From positions 2,416,001-2,480,000 of the forward strand of contig NZ_CP019724.1 of the NCBI RefSeq assembly GCF_002005225.1: a stretch of 64,000 nucleotides of DNA, given 5' to 3'. Shown piece after piece: positions 54,501 through 64,000 of this stretch. A model generated the notes under the pieces. That model was not told the DNA's origin. It ran no database searches and saw only the letters and a list, made by a program, of their open reading frames with translations. Numbering within the stretch: position 1 is the stretch's first letter; every line of letters begins with the position of its first letter. The DNA comes from Streptomyces pactum (GTDB taxonomy: Bacteria > Actinomycetota > Actinomycetes > Streptomycetales > Streptomycetaceae). The translations under genes and the position numbers were made by a program.

Positions 54501-56993
54501 CTGCTCGGCGAAGGACGACAACTGGTCCACCATCGTGTTGACGGTGGTGACGAGCTCGAGGATCTCGCCCTTGGCGTCGACGGTGATCTTCTTCGACAGG
54601 TCGCCCTTGGCCACGGCGGTCGTGACCTCGGCGATGTTGCGCACCTGCATGGTCAGGTTGTTGGCCATGCCGTTCACGGACTGCGTGAGGTCCTTCCAGG
54701 TGCCGGAGACCCCCTGCACCTCCGCCTGGCCGCCGAGGATGCCCTCGGTGCCCACCTCACGGGCCACCCTGGTGACCTCCTGGGCGAACGACGACAACTG
54801 GTCCACCATCGTGTTCAGGGTGTTCTTCAGCTCCAGGATCTCCCCGCGCGCGTCCACGGTGATCTTCTGGGACAGGTCACCGCGGGCCACCGCCGTCGCG
54901 ACCTGCGCGATGTTGCGCACCTGCGCGGTCAGGTTCCCGGCCATGCCGTTCACGGAGTCGGTCAGATCGCGCCACACACCGGCGACGCCGGGCACCTGGG
55001 CCTGACCGCCGAGGCGGCCCTCCGTGCCCACCTCGCGGGCGACCCGGGTGACCTGCTCGGCGAAGGCGGAGAGCTGGTCGACCATCGTGTTGATGGTGTT
55101 CTTCAGCTCCAGGATCTCGCCGCGGGCGTCGACGTCGATCTTCTGCGACAGGTCACCCCGCGCCACGGCCGTCGTCACCTGGGCGATCTGCCGCACCTGG
55201 GAGGTCAGATTGCCCGCCATGAAGTTGACGGAGTCCGTCAGCTCCTTCCAGGTCCCCGACACCCCGTCGACGCGCGCCTGACCGCCGAGGCGGCCCTCCG
55301 TGCCCACGTCCCGGGCCATCCGGGTCACCTGGTCGGCGAAGCTGGAAAGCTGGTCCACCATCGTGTTCACGGTGTTCTTGAGCTGGAGCATCTCACCGGA
55401 GACGTCCACCGTGACCTTCTGCGACAGGTCGCCGTTGGCCACCGCCGTCGTCACCTGTGCGATGTTGCGCACCTGTCCGGTGAGGTTCCGGAACGCCGTG
55501 TTGACGGAGTCCGTGAGGTCCTTCCACGTACCCGCCGCACCCGGCACCTGGGCCTGACCGCCCAGCTCACCCTCGACCCCGACCTCACGAGCCACACGCG
55601 TGACCTCGGCACCGAAGCTCGACAACTGGTCCACCATCGTGTTCACGGTGTTCTTCAGCTCGAGCATCTCACCGGCCACGTCCACCGTGACCTTCTGCGA
55701 CAGGTCACCGCTGGCCACCGCCGTCGTCACCGCGGCGATGTCGCGCACCTGAGTGGTCAGGTTCCGGAAGACGGTGTTGACGGAGTCCGTCAGGTCCTTC
55801 CAGATCCCCGCCGCGCCCGGCACGTTCGCCTGGCCGCCGAGCTGCCCCTCGCCGCCGGTCTCGTTGGCGACGCGCGTGACCTCGTCCGCGAAGATGCGCA
55901 GCGTCTCGGTCATCTGGTTGATCGTCTCGGCGAGCTGCGCGACCTCCCCGCGGGCCGGCACCGTCACCTTCTTCGACAGGTCACCGTTGGCGACCGCCGT
56001 CGTCACATGGGAGATCTCACGCACCTGGGCCGTCAGGTTCCCGGCCATGGTGTTGACGGAGTCGGTGAGCTCCTTCCACACCCCGGCCACGCCCGGCACC
56101 TGGGCCTGTCCGCCCAGGGCCCCCTCGGTGCCCACCTCCCGGGCGACGCGCGTCACCTCGGAGGAGAACGCGGAGAGCTGGTCCACCATCGTGTTGACGG
56201 TGTTCTTCAGCTCCAGCATCTCGCCGGCCACGTGAACCGTGACCTTCCGGGACAGATCCCCCTTGGCCACCGCCGTCGTCACCAGCGCGATGTCCCGCAC
56301 CTGCGCGGTGAGCCGGTACGCCATCGTGTTGACGGAGTCCGTCAGGTCCTTCCACGAGCCGGACATGCCGCGCACCTGCGCCTGGCCGCCCAGTTTGCCC
56401 TCGGTACCGACCTCGCTGGCCACCCGGGTGACCTCGTCCGTGAACGTCGACAACTGGTCGACCAGGTTGTTCACGGTCCGCCCGACCTTCAGGAACTCAC
56501 CGCGCAGCGGATGCCCGGCGCCCTCCGCCGTCTGCGTCCGCAGCTCCATACGCGGCGACAGGTCACCGTCCGCCACCGCCGACAGCACCCGGCTGACCTC
56601 GGAGACGGGCCGCACGAGGTCGTCCACGAGCGCGTTCGAGTTGTCGATCGCGGTCGCCCAGGACCCCTCGCAGGCACCCGTCTCCAGCCGCTCCGTGAGT
56701 TTTCCCTCACGACCGACCATGCGCCGTACCCGGGCCAGCTCACCCGTGAGGTGGAGATTTCGGTCGGCGACCTCGTTGAAGACCGCCGCGATCTCCGCCA
56801 TCACGCCGTCGCCGGACACCGTGAGCCGTTTACGGAAGTTGCCCTCCCGCATGGCGACGAGGGCCGTCAGCAGCCGATTCAGCGCGGCCGTGTCCACGGT
56901 CGTGGTTCCGCCCCGCGTTTTGCCCTGGTTACTCAGGGACTGTCCGCCTTTCGCGCGCGCCTTAGTGCCCCGCGTCGCTGCGCCAGACTCCAC
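51516..56993 (-). CDS. osaA: Hybrid histidine kinase OsaA with poly-HAMP array
   Basis: This 1825-aa cytosolic sensor kinase has no transmembrane segment. After two diverged HAMP-like units (about 15-185), ten 92-residue HAMP repeats fill residues 186-1105. A GAF domain (about 1115-1270), a coiled coil (about 1285-1360), HisKA with His1370 in [10 protein letters not shown], HATPase_c ([12 protein letters not shown]) and a C-terminal receiver with Asp1755 ([13 protein letters not shown]) follow. The layout resembles fungal group III (Nik1-type) osmosensing kinases. The GTG at 56993 with GGAGGG upstream is chosen over the longer frame. OsaB is its probable partner. Confidence 0.92.
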   Translation of the reverse strand: MESGAATRGTKARAKGGQSLSNQGKTRGGTTTVDTAALNRLLTALVAMREGNFRKRLTVSGDGVMAEIAAVFNEVADRNLHLTGELARVRRMVGREGKLTERLETGACEGSWATAIDNSNALVDDLVRPVSEVSRVLSAVADGDLSPRMELRTQTAEGAGHPLRGEFLKVGRTVNNLVDQLSTFTDEVTRVASEVGTEGKLGGQAQVRGMSGSWKDLTDSVNTMAYRLTAQVRDIALVTTAVAKGDLSRKVTVHVAGEMLELKNTVNTMVDQLSAFSSEVTRVAREVGTEGALGGQAQVPGVAGVWKELTDSVNTMAGNLTAQVREISHVTTAVANGDLSKKVTVPARGEVAQLAETINQMTETLRIFADEVTRVANETGGEGQLGGQANVPGAAGIWKDLTDSVNTVFRNLTTQVRDIAAVTTAVASGDLSQKVTVDVAGEMLELKNTVNTMVDQLSSFGAEVTRVAREVGVEGELGGQAQVPGAAGTWKDLTDSVNTAFRNLTGQVRNIAQVTTAVANGDLSQKVTVDVSGEMLQLKNTVNTMVDQLSSFADQVTRMARDVGTEGRLGGQARVDGVSGTWKELTDSVNFMAGNLTSQVRQIAQVTTAVARGDLSQKIDVDARGEILELKNTINTMVDQLSAFAEQVTRVAREVGTEGRLGGQAQVPGVAGVWRDLTDSVNGMAGNLTAQVRNIAQVATAVARGDLSQKITVDARGEILELKNTLNTMVDQLSSFAQEVTRVAREVGTEGILGGQAEVQGVSGTWKDLTQSVNGMANNLTMQVRNIAEVTTAVAKGDLSKKITVDAKGEILELVTTVNTMVDQLSSFAEQVTRVAREVGTEGILGGQAHVPGVVGIWKDLSDNVNLMAKNLTVQVRNISQVAAAVANGDLTRTVTIEARGEVAQLADTFNTMVKTLSSFADQVTKVAREVGTDGILGGQAHVPGVAGTWKDLTESVNQMASNLTGQVRNIAMVTTAIAKGDLTKKIDIDARGEILELKTTINTMVDQLSSFAEEVTRVAREVGTEGQLGGQARVRDVDGTWRDLTESVNEMAGNLTRQVRAIARVATAVTRGDLNLKIDVDASGEISELQDYINKMIANLRDTTIANKEQDWLKGNLARISALMQGRRDLQDVASLIMSELTPVVSAQHGAFFLAMPHVDGQEQAGADEEEYELRMLGSYGYSMGSMPTSFRPGEALVGTAAQEKRTILVENAPSGYLKISSGLGEAPPAQVIVLPVLFEGQVLGVIELASFTPFTQIQKDFLNQIAEMIATSVNTISVNTKTEVLLKQSQELTEQLRDRSEELEQRQKALQSSNAELEEKAELLAQQNRDIEVKNTEIEEARQVLEERAEQLAVSMRYKSEFLANMSHELRTPLNSLLILAKLLADNADANLSPKQVEFAETIHGAGSDLLQLINDILDLSKVEAGKMDVSPTRIALVQLVDYVEATFRPLTAEKGLDLSVRVSPELPATLHTDEQRLLQVLRNLLSNAVKFTDSGAVELVIRPARDDVPQAIREQLLEAGSMTDPDADLIAFSVSDTGIGIAASKMRVIFEAFKQADGTTSRKYGGTGLGLSISREIAQLLGGEIHAQSEPGRGSTFTLYLPLHPSELPAHGYQQPLPALEPGGVLASPGALTELSGAQTEPPAEVTSYQDSQNGAAALFRRRRRAAAETEARDRLAAQEQRSAAEQEETPPNRGIRFGGQKVLIVDDDIRNVFALTSVLEQHGLSVLYAENGREGIEVLEQHEDVAVVLMDIMMPEMDGYATTTAIRRMPQFAGLPIIALTAKAMKGDREKAIESGASDYVTKPVDPDHLLTVMQQWMRQE
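53679..56438 (-). repeat. Ten tandem 276-bp repeats inside osaA
   Basis: Ten consecutive in-frame units of exactly 92 codons run from 56438 down to 53679. Each begins with a [18 protein letters not shown] pattern, continues LGGQAxVxGVxGTWKDLTxSVN and xQVRxIAxVTTAVAxGDLSxK, and ends [18 protein letters not shown]. Sequence identity between units is high, so the array is a candidate for copy-number change. Confidence 0.95.
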
Positions 56994-57386
56994 TGTGTCC
57001 CTCCCGCAGGGGTCGACCGTTACCGCTGTGCCCGGCCGCCACCACTCGGCGAACCGGTTACTGCCGCGTACATTCTGTGCTGCCACACGATCCGGACCGG
57101 CTGGTCCGACCGCTTCCGGGCTGCTGCCCGTCGCACATGGTGCGCATTCAACCTGCCCGGACCTTCATAAGAAGCTTGCCCAGTGTTTCACCCCGGCCGA
57201 ACCAGGCCATAACAGTTCGGCAGCTTCGCACATCGTCCGCACACCCTCTGGGCGGAAACACTGCAGACCGGCATCCGCAGCGACGGCGAAGGTAAGTAAC
57301 CTTGCATGCGGCTGTCCAGCCGTGCCGGTCTGTCCGGCCTGGGCGGTGGCACGGAGACGAGCGGGCATCGGAGGGGCGGCCGGAAC
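56994..57386. promoter_or_regulatory. Divergent control region osaA-osaC
   Basis: The 393 bp between the two start codons must hold both promoters. I see two inverted repeats: CGGACC-GGCT-GGTCCG (57093-57108) and CCGAAC/GTTCGG (57197-57202 with 57215-57220). I find no exact match to the SigB-type -10 GGGTAC or GGGTAT on either strand. No gene is seen. Confidence 0.6.
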
Positions 57387-60137
57387 ATGACCACCGGACT
57401 GATCCCGGGGGAGCAGCCCCCGGATCCCGGGCCGACGGGTGGACTGCCGCAGCAGCGGCGCGAGCCGGTCGGCCATGGGGCCGTGCACGGGGAGAGAGGG
57501 TCGAGGAGTTCTGTGATCACCGCGCGCGCGGCCGCCAGCTTCGAGCCCGTCGGACGATCGGTGGCGAGCGCCCGGTCCTTCGTCCGGGACACGCTTCAGG
57601 GCTGGGGCCAGGCCGACATCGTCGACGACGCCGTGGTGCTCACCAGCGAACTGGTGACCAACGCCGTGGTGCATGCCGGCACCACCGCCGACGTCGTGTG
57701 CCTGCGCAGCGACGACGGCGTGCGGATCGAGGTGGCCGACCACTACCCGGAGCGCGAGGTCCCCCTCCAGGGCTCCCCCGCCACCATGGGCAGCCTCGAC
57801 CGCGAGGGCGGCCGCGGCCTCCAACTGTGCGCGGCCCTGGCCGACCGGTGGGGCGTGGAGTACACGCCCACGCTGAAGAACGTCTGGTTCCACCTCCACC
57901 TCCCGGAGCGCCCGGTCGGCACCCGCGCCGCCGGCCCCTCCCTCCCGGTCGACGTGCTCCCCCTCGCCGACGCCCGCGTCCGCGTCGCCGTCGTCCAGAT
58001 CGACCGCACCGGCGCCGTCACGTCCTGGAACGAGGACGCCGAGGAACTCTTCGGCTACCCCGCCGACCAGGTCATCGGCAAGCCGCTCACCGACCTCGCC
58101 GCCTGGCCCCAGACGCCGGGCACCAACACCGGTATCGCCGAGGCGCTCCAACTCTCCCGCTGGGAGGGCAGCTACGGCATGAGGGGAGCCAACGGCCGCA
58201 TCACCCCGGTCTACGCCTCCCACCTCCGCGTCCGCGACGCCGGCGGCGAACCCTCCACGGTCTGCCTCCTGGTCCGGGACGACGAACGCGCCGTCCTGCA
58301 GACCCCGTTGCGCGCGCCGGCCTCCGACTCCTCCTCCTCCGAAAGCCAGAGCGCCGATCCCTTCGAGGTCTTCATCGGCTCCCCCGCCCCGGACGACCTC
58401 GACGGGCTCCTCCAGCGCACGGTCGAACGCGCCCGCGACATGCTCGACGCCGACGCCGCCTTCCTCCTCCTGGCGACCGACGACGAAACGGAGTTGGAGG
58501 TCCGCGCGTCCACGGGCCTGCCCTCCGCCCGCCAGCGCTTCGCCCGCGTCCCCGTCGAGGCCGGCCCCGGCCGCTACGGCTCCGCCCGCATGCCCGCCGT
58601 CCACGACGACCTCGCGGTGGTCCCCGGTGCCGTCCCGCTGCTGAACGGCACCGGTATGCGCTCGGTCGTCACCGTCCCCCTCAAGGTCGAGGGCCGCCTC
58701 ACCGGCTCCCTCGGCGTCGCGGCCGAGTCCGCCGGCCGGTACTCCAACGAGGAGGCCCTGCGCCTCCAGTTCGCCGCCGACCGCATCGCCCTGGCCGTCG
58801 AGTCGGCCCGCCTGGGCGAGCTGGAGCGCCTGCGCCGCGGCTCCCTCAGCTTCCTCGTCGAGGCCTCCGACCTCCTCGCCGGCACCCTGGACCGCGACCA
58901 GACCCTGGCCCTGATGGCCCAGATGACGGTCCCCACCCTGGCCACCTGGTGCGCCGTCTACACGATCGCCGACCAGGCCTCGGACCCGTACCTCTCCTAC
59001 GTCCTGCACGAGGACGAGGAGCTCATCGACGGCATCAAGTCCCTGCTGTCCAAGATCGCCCCGCCCGACCCGGTCCCGTCCCCGGGCGCCCGCGTCTGGA
59101 CGGCTCCCGGCGAGCTGGCACACCAGGCGGCGCTGCGTACCTCCATGCGCGACCTGGGCCTCAGCGGCGGTCCCACGCCCCCGCTACGCTCCGGCATCGG
59201 CCCGACCCTGACCACCGCCTCCGCGGTGGGCGGCGAGACCGTGGTCCTCCCGTTGGTCGCCCGCAACCGCGTCATCGGCATGCTCACGCTCGGCAAACCC
59301 ACCGACGAGCACTTCCGCCAGGAGATCCTGGAGCTGGCCGAGGACCTGTCCCGCCGTGCCGCGCTGGCTCTGGACAACGCCCGCCTCTACTCGGAGCGGA
59401 CGGCCATCAGCCAGTCCCTCCAGCGCAGCCTGCTGCCGCCCGAGCTCCCCCTGATCGACGGCGTCGAAGTCGAGGTCATCTACCGCGCGGCCGGTGAGGG
59501 CAACGAGGTCGGCGGCGACTTCTACGACCTGTTCCCCATCAGTGACGGCGCCTACGGCTTCGCCATCGGCGACGTCTGCGGTACGGGCCCGAACGCGGCG
59601 GCCGTAACGGGCCTGGCCCGGCACGCCCTGCGTCTGCTGGCCCGCGAGGGCCTCAGCGGCCCGGCTGTCCTGGAGCGCCTCAACTCGGCCATCCTCGACG
59701 AGGGCGCCCGCAGCCGCTTCCTCACGCTGCTGTACGGCGAGATGCGTCCGCAGGAGGACGGCAGCGCCGAGTTGAAGGTGGTCTGCGCGGGCCACCCGCT
59801 CCCGCTCCGTCTGCGTCAGGACGGCACGGTCGAACCGGCGGCGGAGCCGCAGCCCCTCCTCGGCGTCATCGAGGACCTGGAGCTGTACGAGGAGACGGTC
59901 ACCCTCGACCCGGGCGACGTCCTGCTCTGTGTCACGGACGGCGTGACCGAACGCCGCGAGGGCACGCGCATGCTGGGCGACGACGGCCTCGCCGACGTCC
60001 TCACCACGTGCACGGGCCTGACGGCCGGCGCGGTGGCGGCCCGCATCATGCGCGCGGTCGAGCGCTTCGCGTCGGACGCCCCGTCCGACGACATGGCGAT
60101 CCTCGCGATGCGCGTCCCTGAGCCGCACACGGACTGA
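57387..60137 (+). CDS. osaC: Multidomain regulator OsaC (RsbW-PAS-GAF-PP2C)
   Basis: This 916-aa protein has an N-terminal RsbW-type HATPase (about 35-165: [25 protein letters not shown]), a PAS domain (about 195-300: [19 protein letters not shown]), two GAF-like domains (about 345-510 and 535-685) and a C-terminal SpoIIE/PP2C phosphatase (about 700-910: [43 protein letters not shown]). In S. coelicolor OsaC returns SigB activity to base level after osmotic stress. ATG 57387 begins [11 protein letters not shown] longer frame starts at 57306. A terminator follows. Confidence 0.92.
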   Translation: MTTGLIPGEQPPDPGPTGGLPQQRREPVGHGAVHGERGSRSSVITARAAASFEPVGRSVASARSFVRDTLQGWGQADIVDDAVVLTSELVTNAVVHAGTTADVVCLRSDDGVRIEVADHYPEREVPLQGSPATMGSLDREGGRGLQLCAALADRWGVEYTPTLKNVWFHLHLPERPVGTRAAGPSLPVDVLPLADARVRVAVVQIDRTGAVTSWNEDAEELFGYPADQVIGKPLTDLAAWPQTPGTNTGIAEALQLSRWEGSYGMRGANGRITPVYASHLRVRDAGGEPSTVCLLVRDDERAVLQTPLRAPASDSSSSESQSADPFEVFIGSPAPDDLDGLLQRTVERARDMLDADAAFLLLATDDETELEVRASTGLPSARQRFARVPVEAGPGRYGSARMPAVHDDLAVVPGAVPLLNGTGMRSVVTVPLKVEGRLTGSLGVAAESAGRYSNEEALRLQFAADRIALAVESARLGELERLRRGSLSFLVEASDLLAGTLDRDQTLALMAQMTVPTLATWCAVYTIADQASDPYLSYVLHEDEELIDGIKSLLSKIAPPDPVPSPGARVWTAPGELAHQAALRTSMRDLGLSGGPTPPLRSGIGPTLTTASAVGGETVVLPLVARNRVIGMLTLGKPTDEHFRQEILELAEDLSRRAALALDNARLYSERTAISQSLQRSLLPPELPLIDGVEVEVIYRAAGEGNEVGGDFYDLFPISDGAYGFAIGDVCGTGPNAAAVTGLARHALRLLAREGLSGPAVLERLNSAILDEGARSRFLTLLYGEMRPQEDGSAELKVVCAGHPLPLRLRQDGTVEPAAEPQPLLGVIEDLELYEETVTLDPGDVLLCVTDGVTERREGTRMLGDDGLADVLTTCTGLTAGAVAARIMRAVERFASDAPSDDMAILAMRVPEPHTD

Positions 60138-60156
60138 CGCGCCGGACCAGGGCATG

Positions 60157-60190
60157 CGAAAGGCCCCGCCCAATCGGGCGGGGCCTTTCG
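60157..60190. terminator. Terminator between osaC and tRNA-Thr
   Basis: A perfect 15-bp stem CGAAAGGCCCCGCCC with its complement (60157-60171 and 60176-60190) has loop AATC. It is flanked by A and T residues on both strands and lies between the convergent osaC and tRNA genes. Confidence 0.92.
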
Positions 60191-60193
60191 CGG

Positions 60194-60269
60194 TGGAGCC
60201 CCCAAACGGAATCGAACCGTTGACCTTCTCCTTACCATGGAGACGCTCTGCCGACTGAGCTATAGGGGC
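60194..60269 (-). tRNA. tRNA-Thr (anticodon GGT)
   Basis: On the minus strand the acceptor stem GCCCCTA pairs with TGGGGGC. The D arm is AGCTCAGTCGGCAGAGC and the anticodon arm TCTCC-ATGGTAA-GGAGA (anticodon GGT, reading ACC). The T arm AACGG-TTCGATT-CCGTT is complete, and CCA is encoded. Length is 76 nt. The plus-strand sequence 60230-60239 has ATGG within the loop region. Confidence 0.95.
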
Positions 60270-60346
60270 CGGTCGCTTTCGAGGATTCCCTCGCGGCAAC
60301 GGGATAGATCATACCCCGAACAGACCGGTGCTCCCAACCACGGCTT

Positions 60347-61024
60347 TCAGAAGGCCGGCTGCAGAAGGCCTCCCAGGGCATTGCAGGCGGACACGATCCG
60401 CTGCATGTCCCGCTTGGTCAACGAGGCGTCGACGGGCAGCGCGAGAGTCTCGTCGGCGGCCCGCTCCGTCTCCGGCAAGGACACGCACCGCCGGAATCCG
60501 GGCATCCTGTGCACGGGCGTCTTCACCGGCACCCGGCACTCGACTCCCCTCACCCTCACGGCGCGGGCGAACGCGTCACGATCCGGCCGACCGTTGCCCG
60601 GCACCCGCACCACGTACTGCTGGTACGTGTGCCCCTCGCCCCAGTCCGGGGTACGCACGCCCCTCAACTTCCCGTCGAGATAGGCCGCCCGCTGCCTGCG
60701 CTGCGCCGTCTCGTCGTACGGCATCTCGGACTCGCCCTGCTCCAGCACGAGCAGTCCGTGCCGCTGCCCGACACCGTGCAGCGGCCTCATGTCCGCCGGC
60801 CGCCCGAACCGGTGTACGGCGACCACGGCCGCGGTACGGGACGTCAGCGCCGCCTCCACGGAGGAGGCGTCCAGACAGTACGTATCCGGATCTATGTCGG
60901 CGAACACCGGCAACGCGCCGACCAAGGCCACGGCCTCGGCGAGTTCCACGTTCCCGAAGGCAGGTACGACGACCTCGTCGCCGACTCCTATGCCGGCGGC
61001 CCTGAGCATTGCTGCAGTACCCAT
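60347..61024 (-). CDS. DegT/DnrJ-like protein lacking the PLP-lysine segment
   Basis: This 225-aa protein matches the N-terminal part of DegT/DnrJ/EryC1 aminotransferases (GIGVGDEVVVPAFGNVELAEAV, PVFADIDPDTYCLD, VAVHRFGRPADM, HGLLVLEQGES). It then jumps to the C-terminal part (GEGHTYQQYVVRVPGNGRPDRDAFARA, RVPVKTPVHRMPGFR). About 100 or more residues with the catalytic lysine are missing. It is therefore probably not a transaminase but a derived or regulatory protein. The frame is clean. Its ATG at 61024 has no clear ribosome-binding site and lies about 50 bp beyond the rrn terminator. Confidence 0.75.
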   Translation of the reverse strand: MGTAAMLRAAGIGVGDEVVVPAFGNVELAEAVALVGALPVFADIDPDTYCLDASSVEAALTSRTAAVVAVHRFGRPADMRPLHGVGQRHGLLVLEQGESEMPYDETAQRRQRAAYLDGKLRGVRTPDWGEGHTYQQYVVRVPGNGRPDRDAFARAVRVRGVECRVPVKTPVHRMPGFRRCVSLPETERAADETLALPVDASLTKRDMQRIVSACNALGGLLQPAF

Positions 61025-61070
61025 ACGAGTGATGGTCGTAGCGCAACGTGAACTTCAAGTGACGGAGAAC

Positions 61071-61115
61071 AAAAAAGGGTTGGACCCGAAACCGAAGCTC
61101 CGGGTCCAACCCTTT
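61071..61115 (-). terminator. Terminator of the rRNA operon
   Basis: On the minus strand a perfect 15-bp stem AAAGGGTTGGACCCG with its complement (plus 61074-61088 and 61101-61115) is followed by a T-run (plus 61071-61076) directly after 5S rRNA. Confidence 0.93.
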
Positions 61116-61122
61116 GAATGAT

Positions 61123-61242
61123 TGTTCGGCGGCGTCCTACTCTCCCACAGGGTCCCCCCTGCAGTACCATCGGCGCTGTAAGGCTTAGCTTCCGGGTTCG
61201 AAATGTAACCGGGCGTTTCCCCTACGCTATGACCACCGAAAC
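61123..61242 (-). rRNA. rrf: 5S ribosomal RNA
   Basis: The minus strand begins GTTTCGGTGGTCATAGCG and contains CGCCCGGTTACATTTCGAAC, then GGAAGCTAAGCC and GGGAGAGTAGGACGCCGCCGA (given in parts), the Streptomyces 5S sequence. The ends are approximate to 2-3 nt. Confidence 0.93.
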
Positions 61243-61329
61243 ACTATGAAACAGACAACCAACCCGGTGACCAACACAGGTCTGATTGTTCGTGGTTTCA
61301 GAACCAACACAGTGGACGCGAGCAACTGA

Positions 61330-64000
<2,671 letters not shown>

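Noticed and set aside
53679..56438. Regular repeats suggesting a CRISPR-like array
   Set aside because: The period is 276 bp, fully coding and without unique spacers; it is a protein repeat.
51495..57170. 1891-aa plus-strand open frame
   Set aside because: It is the antisense shadow of osaA, kept open by codon bias and by the 276-bp repeats; its translation is Arg/His/Leu-rich with no domain.

Overview
The window is high-GC actinobacterial chromosome and almost certainly comes from a Streptomyces. The evidence is the third-position GC of the genes, the frequent GTG and TTG starts, and a gene order that, from memory of that genome, matches the Streptomyces coelicolor SCO5747-SCO5796 core region in reverse. 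The right end is a ribosomal RNA operon read on the minus strand. No database search was possible; names rest on motifs, length and gene context.

Left part (1-16,996). The tail of a secreted trypsin-like peptidase is followed by a minus-strand housekeeping series: hflX, an M1 peptidase, rshA (an RSH alarmone enzyme), dapF, miaA and miaB. MiaA and MiaB act successively on tRNA A37. Small Streptomyces-type proteins lie between them. A NarL-type two-component pair, a TrkA-C/CPA2 cation antiporter pair and a MazG-like protein follow.

Middle part (17,027-47,281). An IS110-family insertion element sits next to the MazG-like gene. After it comes a glutamate module: an orphan TAXI solute-binding protein, the gluK-gluR sensor pair, and the divergent gluABCD importer. 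Next are an FAD monooxygenase, the recA-recX SOS operon with a visible LexA box, an AI-2E-type permease, azlCD under an AraC regulator, the large helicase lhr with a Nei-type glycosylase, an ArsR/SRPBCC pair with a leaderless promoter and palindromic operator, a Dps ferritin, and the rimO-pgsA-cinA-clgR group.

Right part (47,532-64,000). ftsK is followed by an osmoadaptation locus. It holds osaB, osaA (a giant hybrid kinase with ten 92-residue HAMP repeats) and, divergently, osaC (an RsbW-PAS-GAF-phosphatase protein thought to act on SigB). A tRNA-Thr, a DegT-like protein lacking the catalytic-lysine segment, the rrn terminator, 5S rRNA and the 3' six-sevenths of 23S rRNA complete the window.

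The least ordinary features are the likely bridge-RNA-encoding left end of the IS110 element, the HTH-like tail on its transposase, the poly-HAMP array of osaA, the pairing of an orphan TAXI protein with a glutamate sensor kinase, a set of starts without a ribosome-binding site but with a TAnnnT box 6-8 nt upstream, and the DegT-like protein beside the rrn operon.
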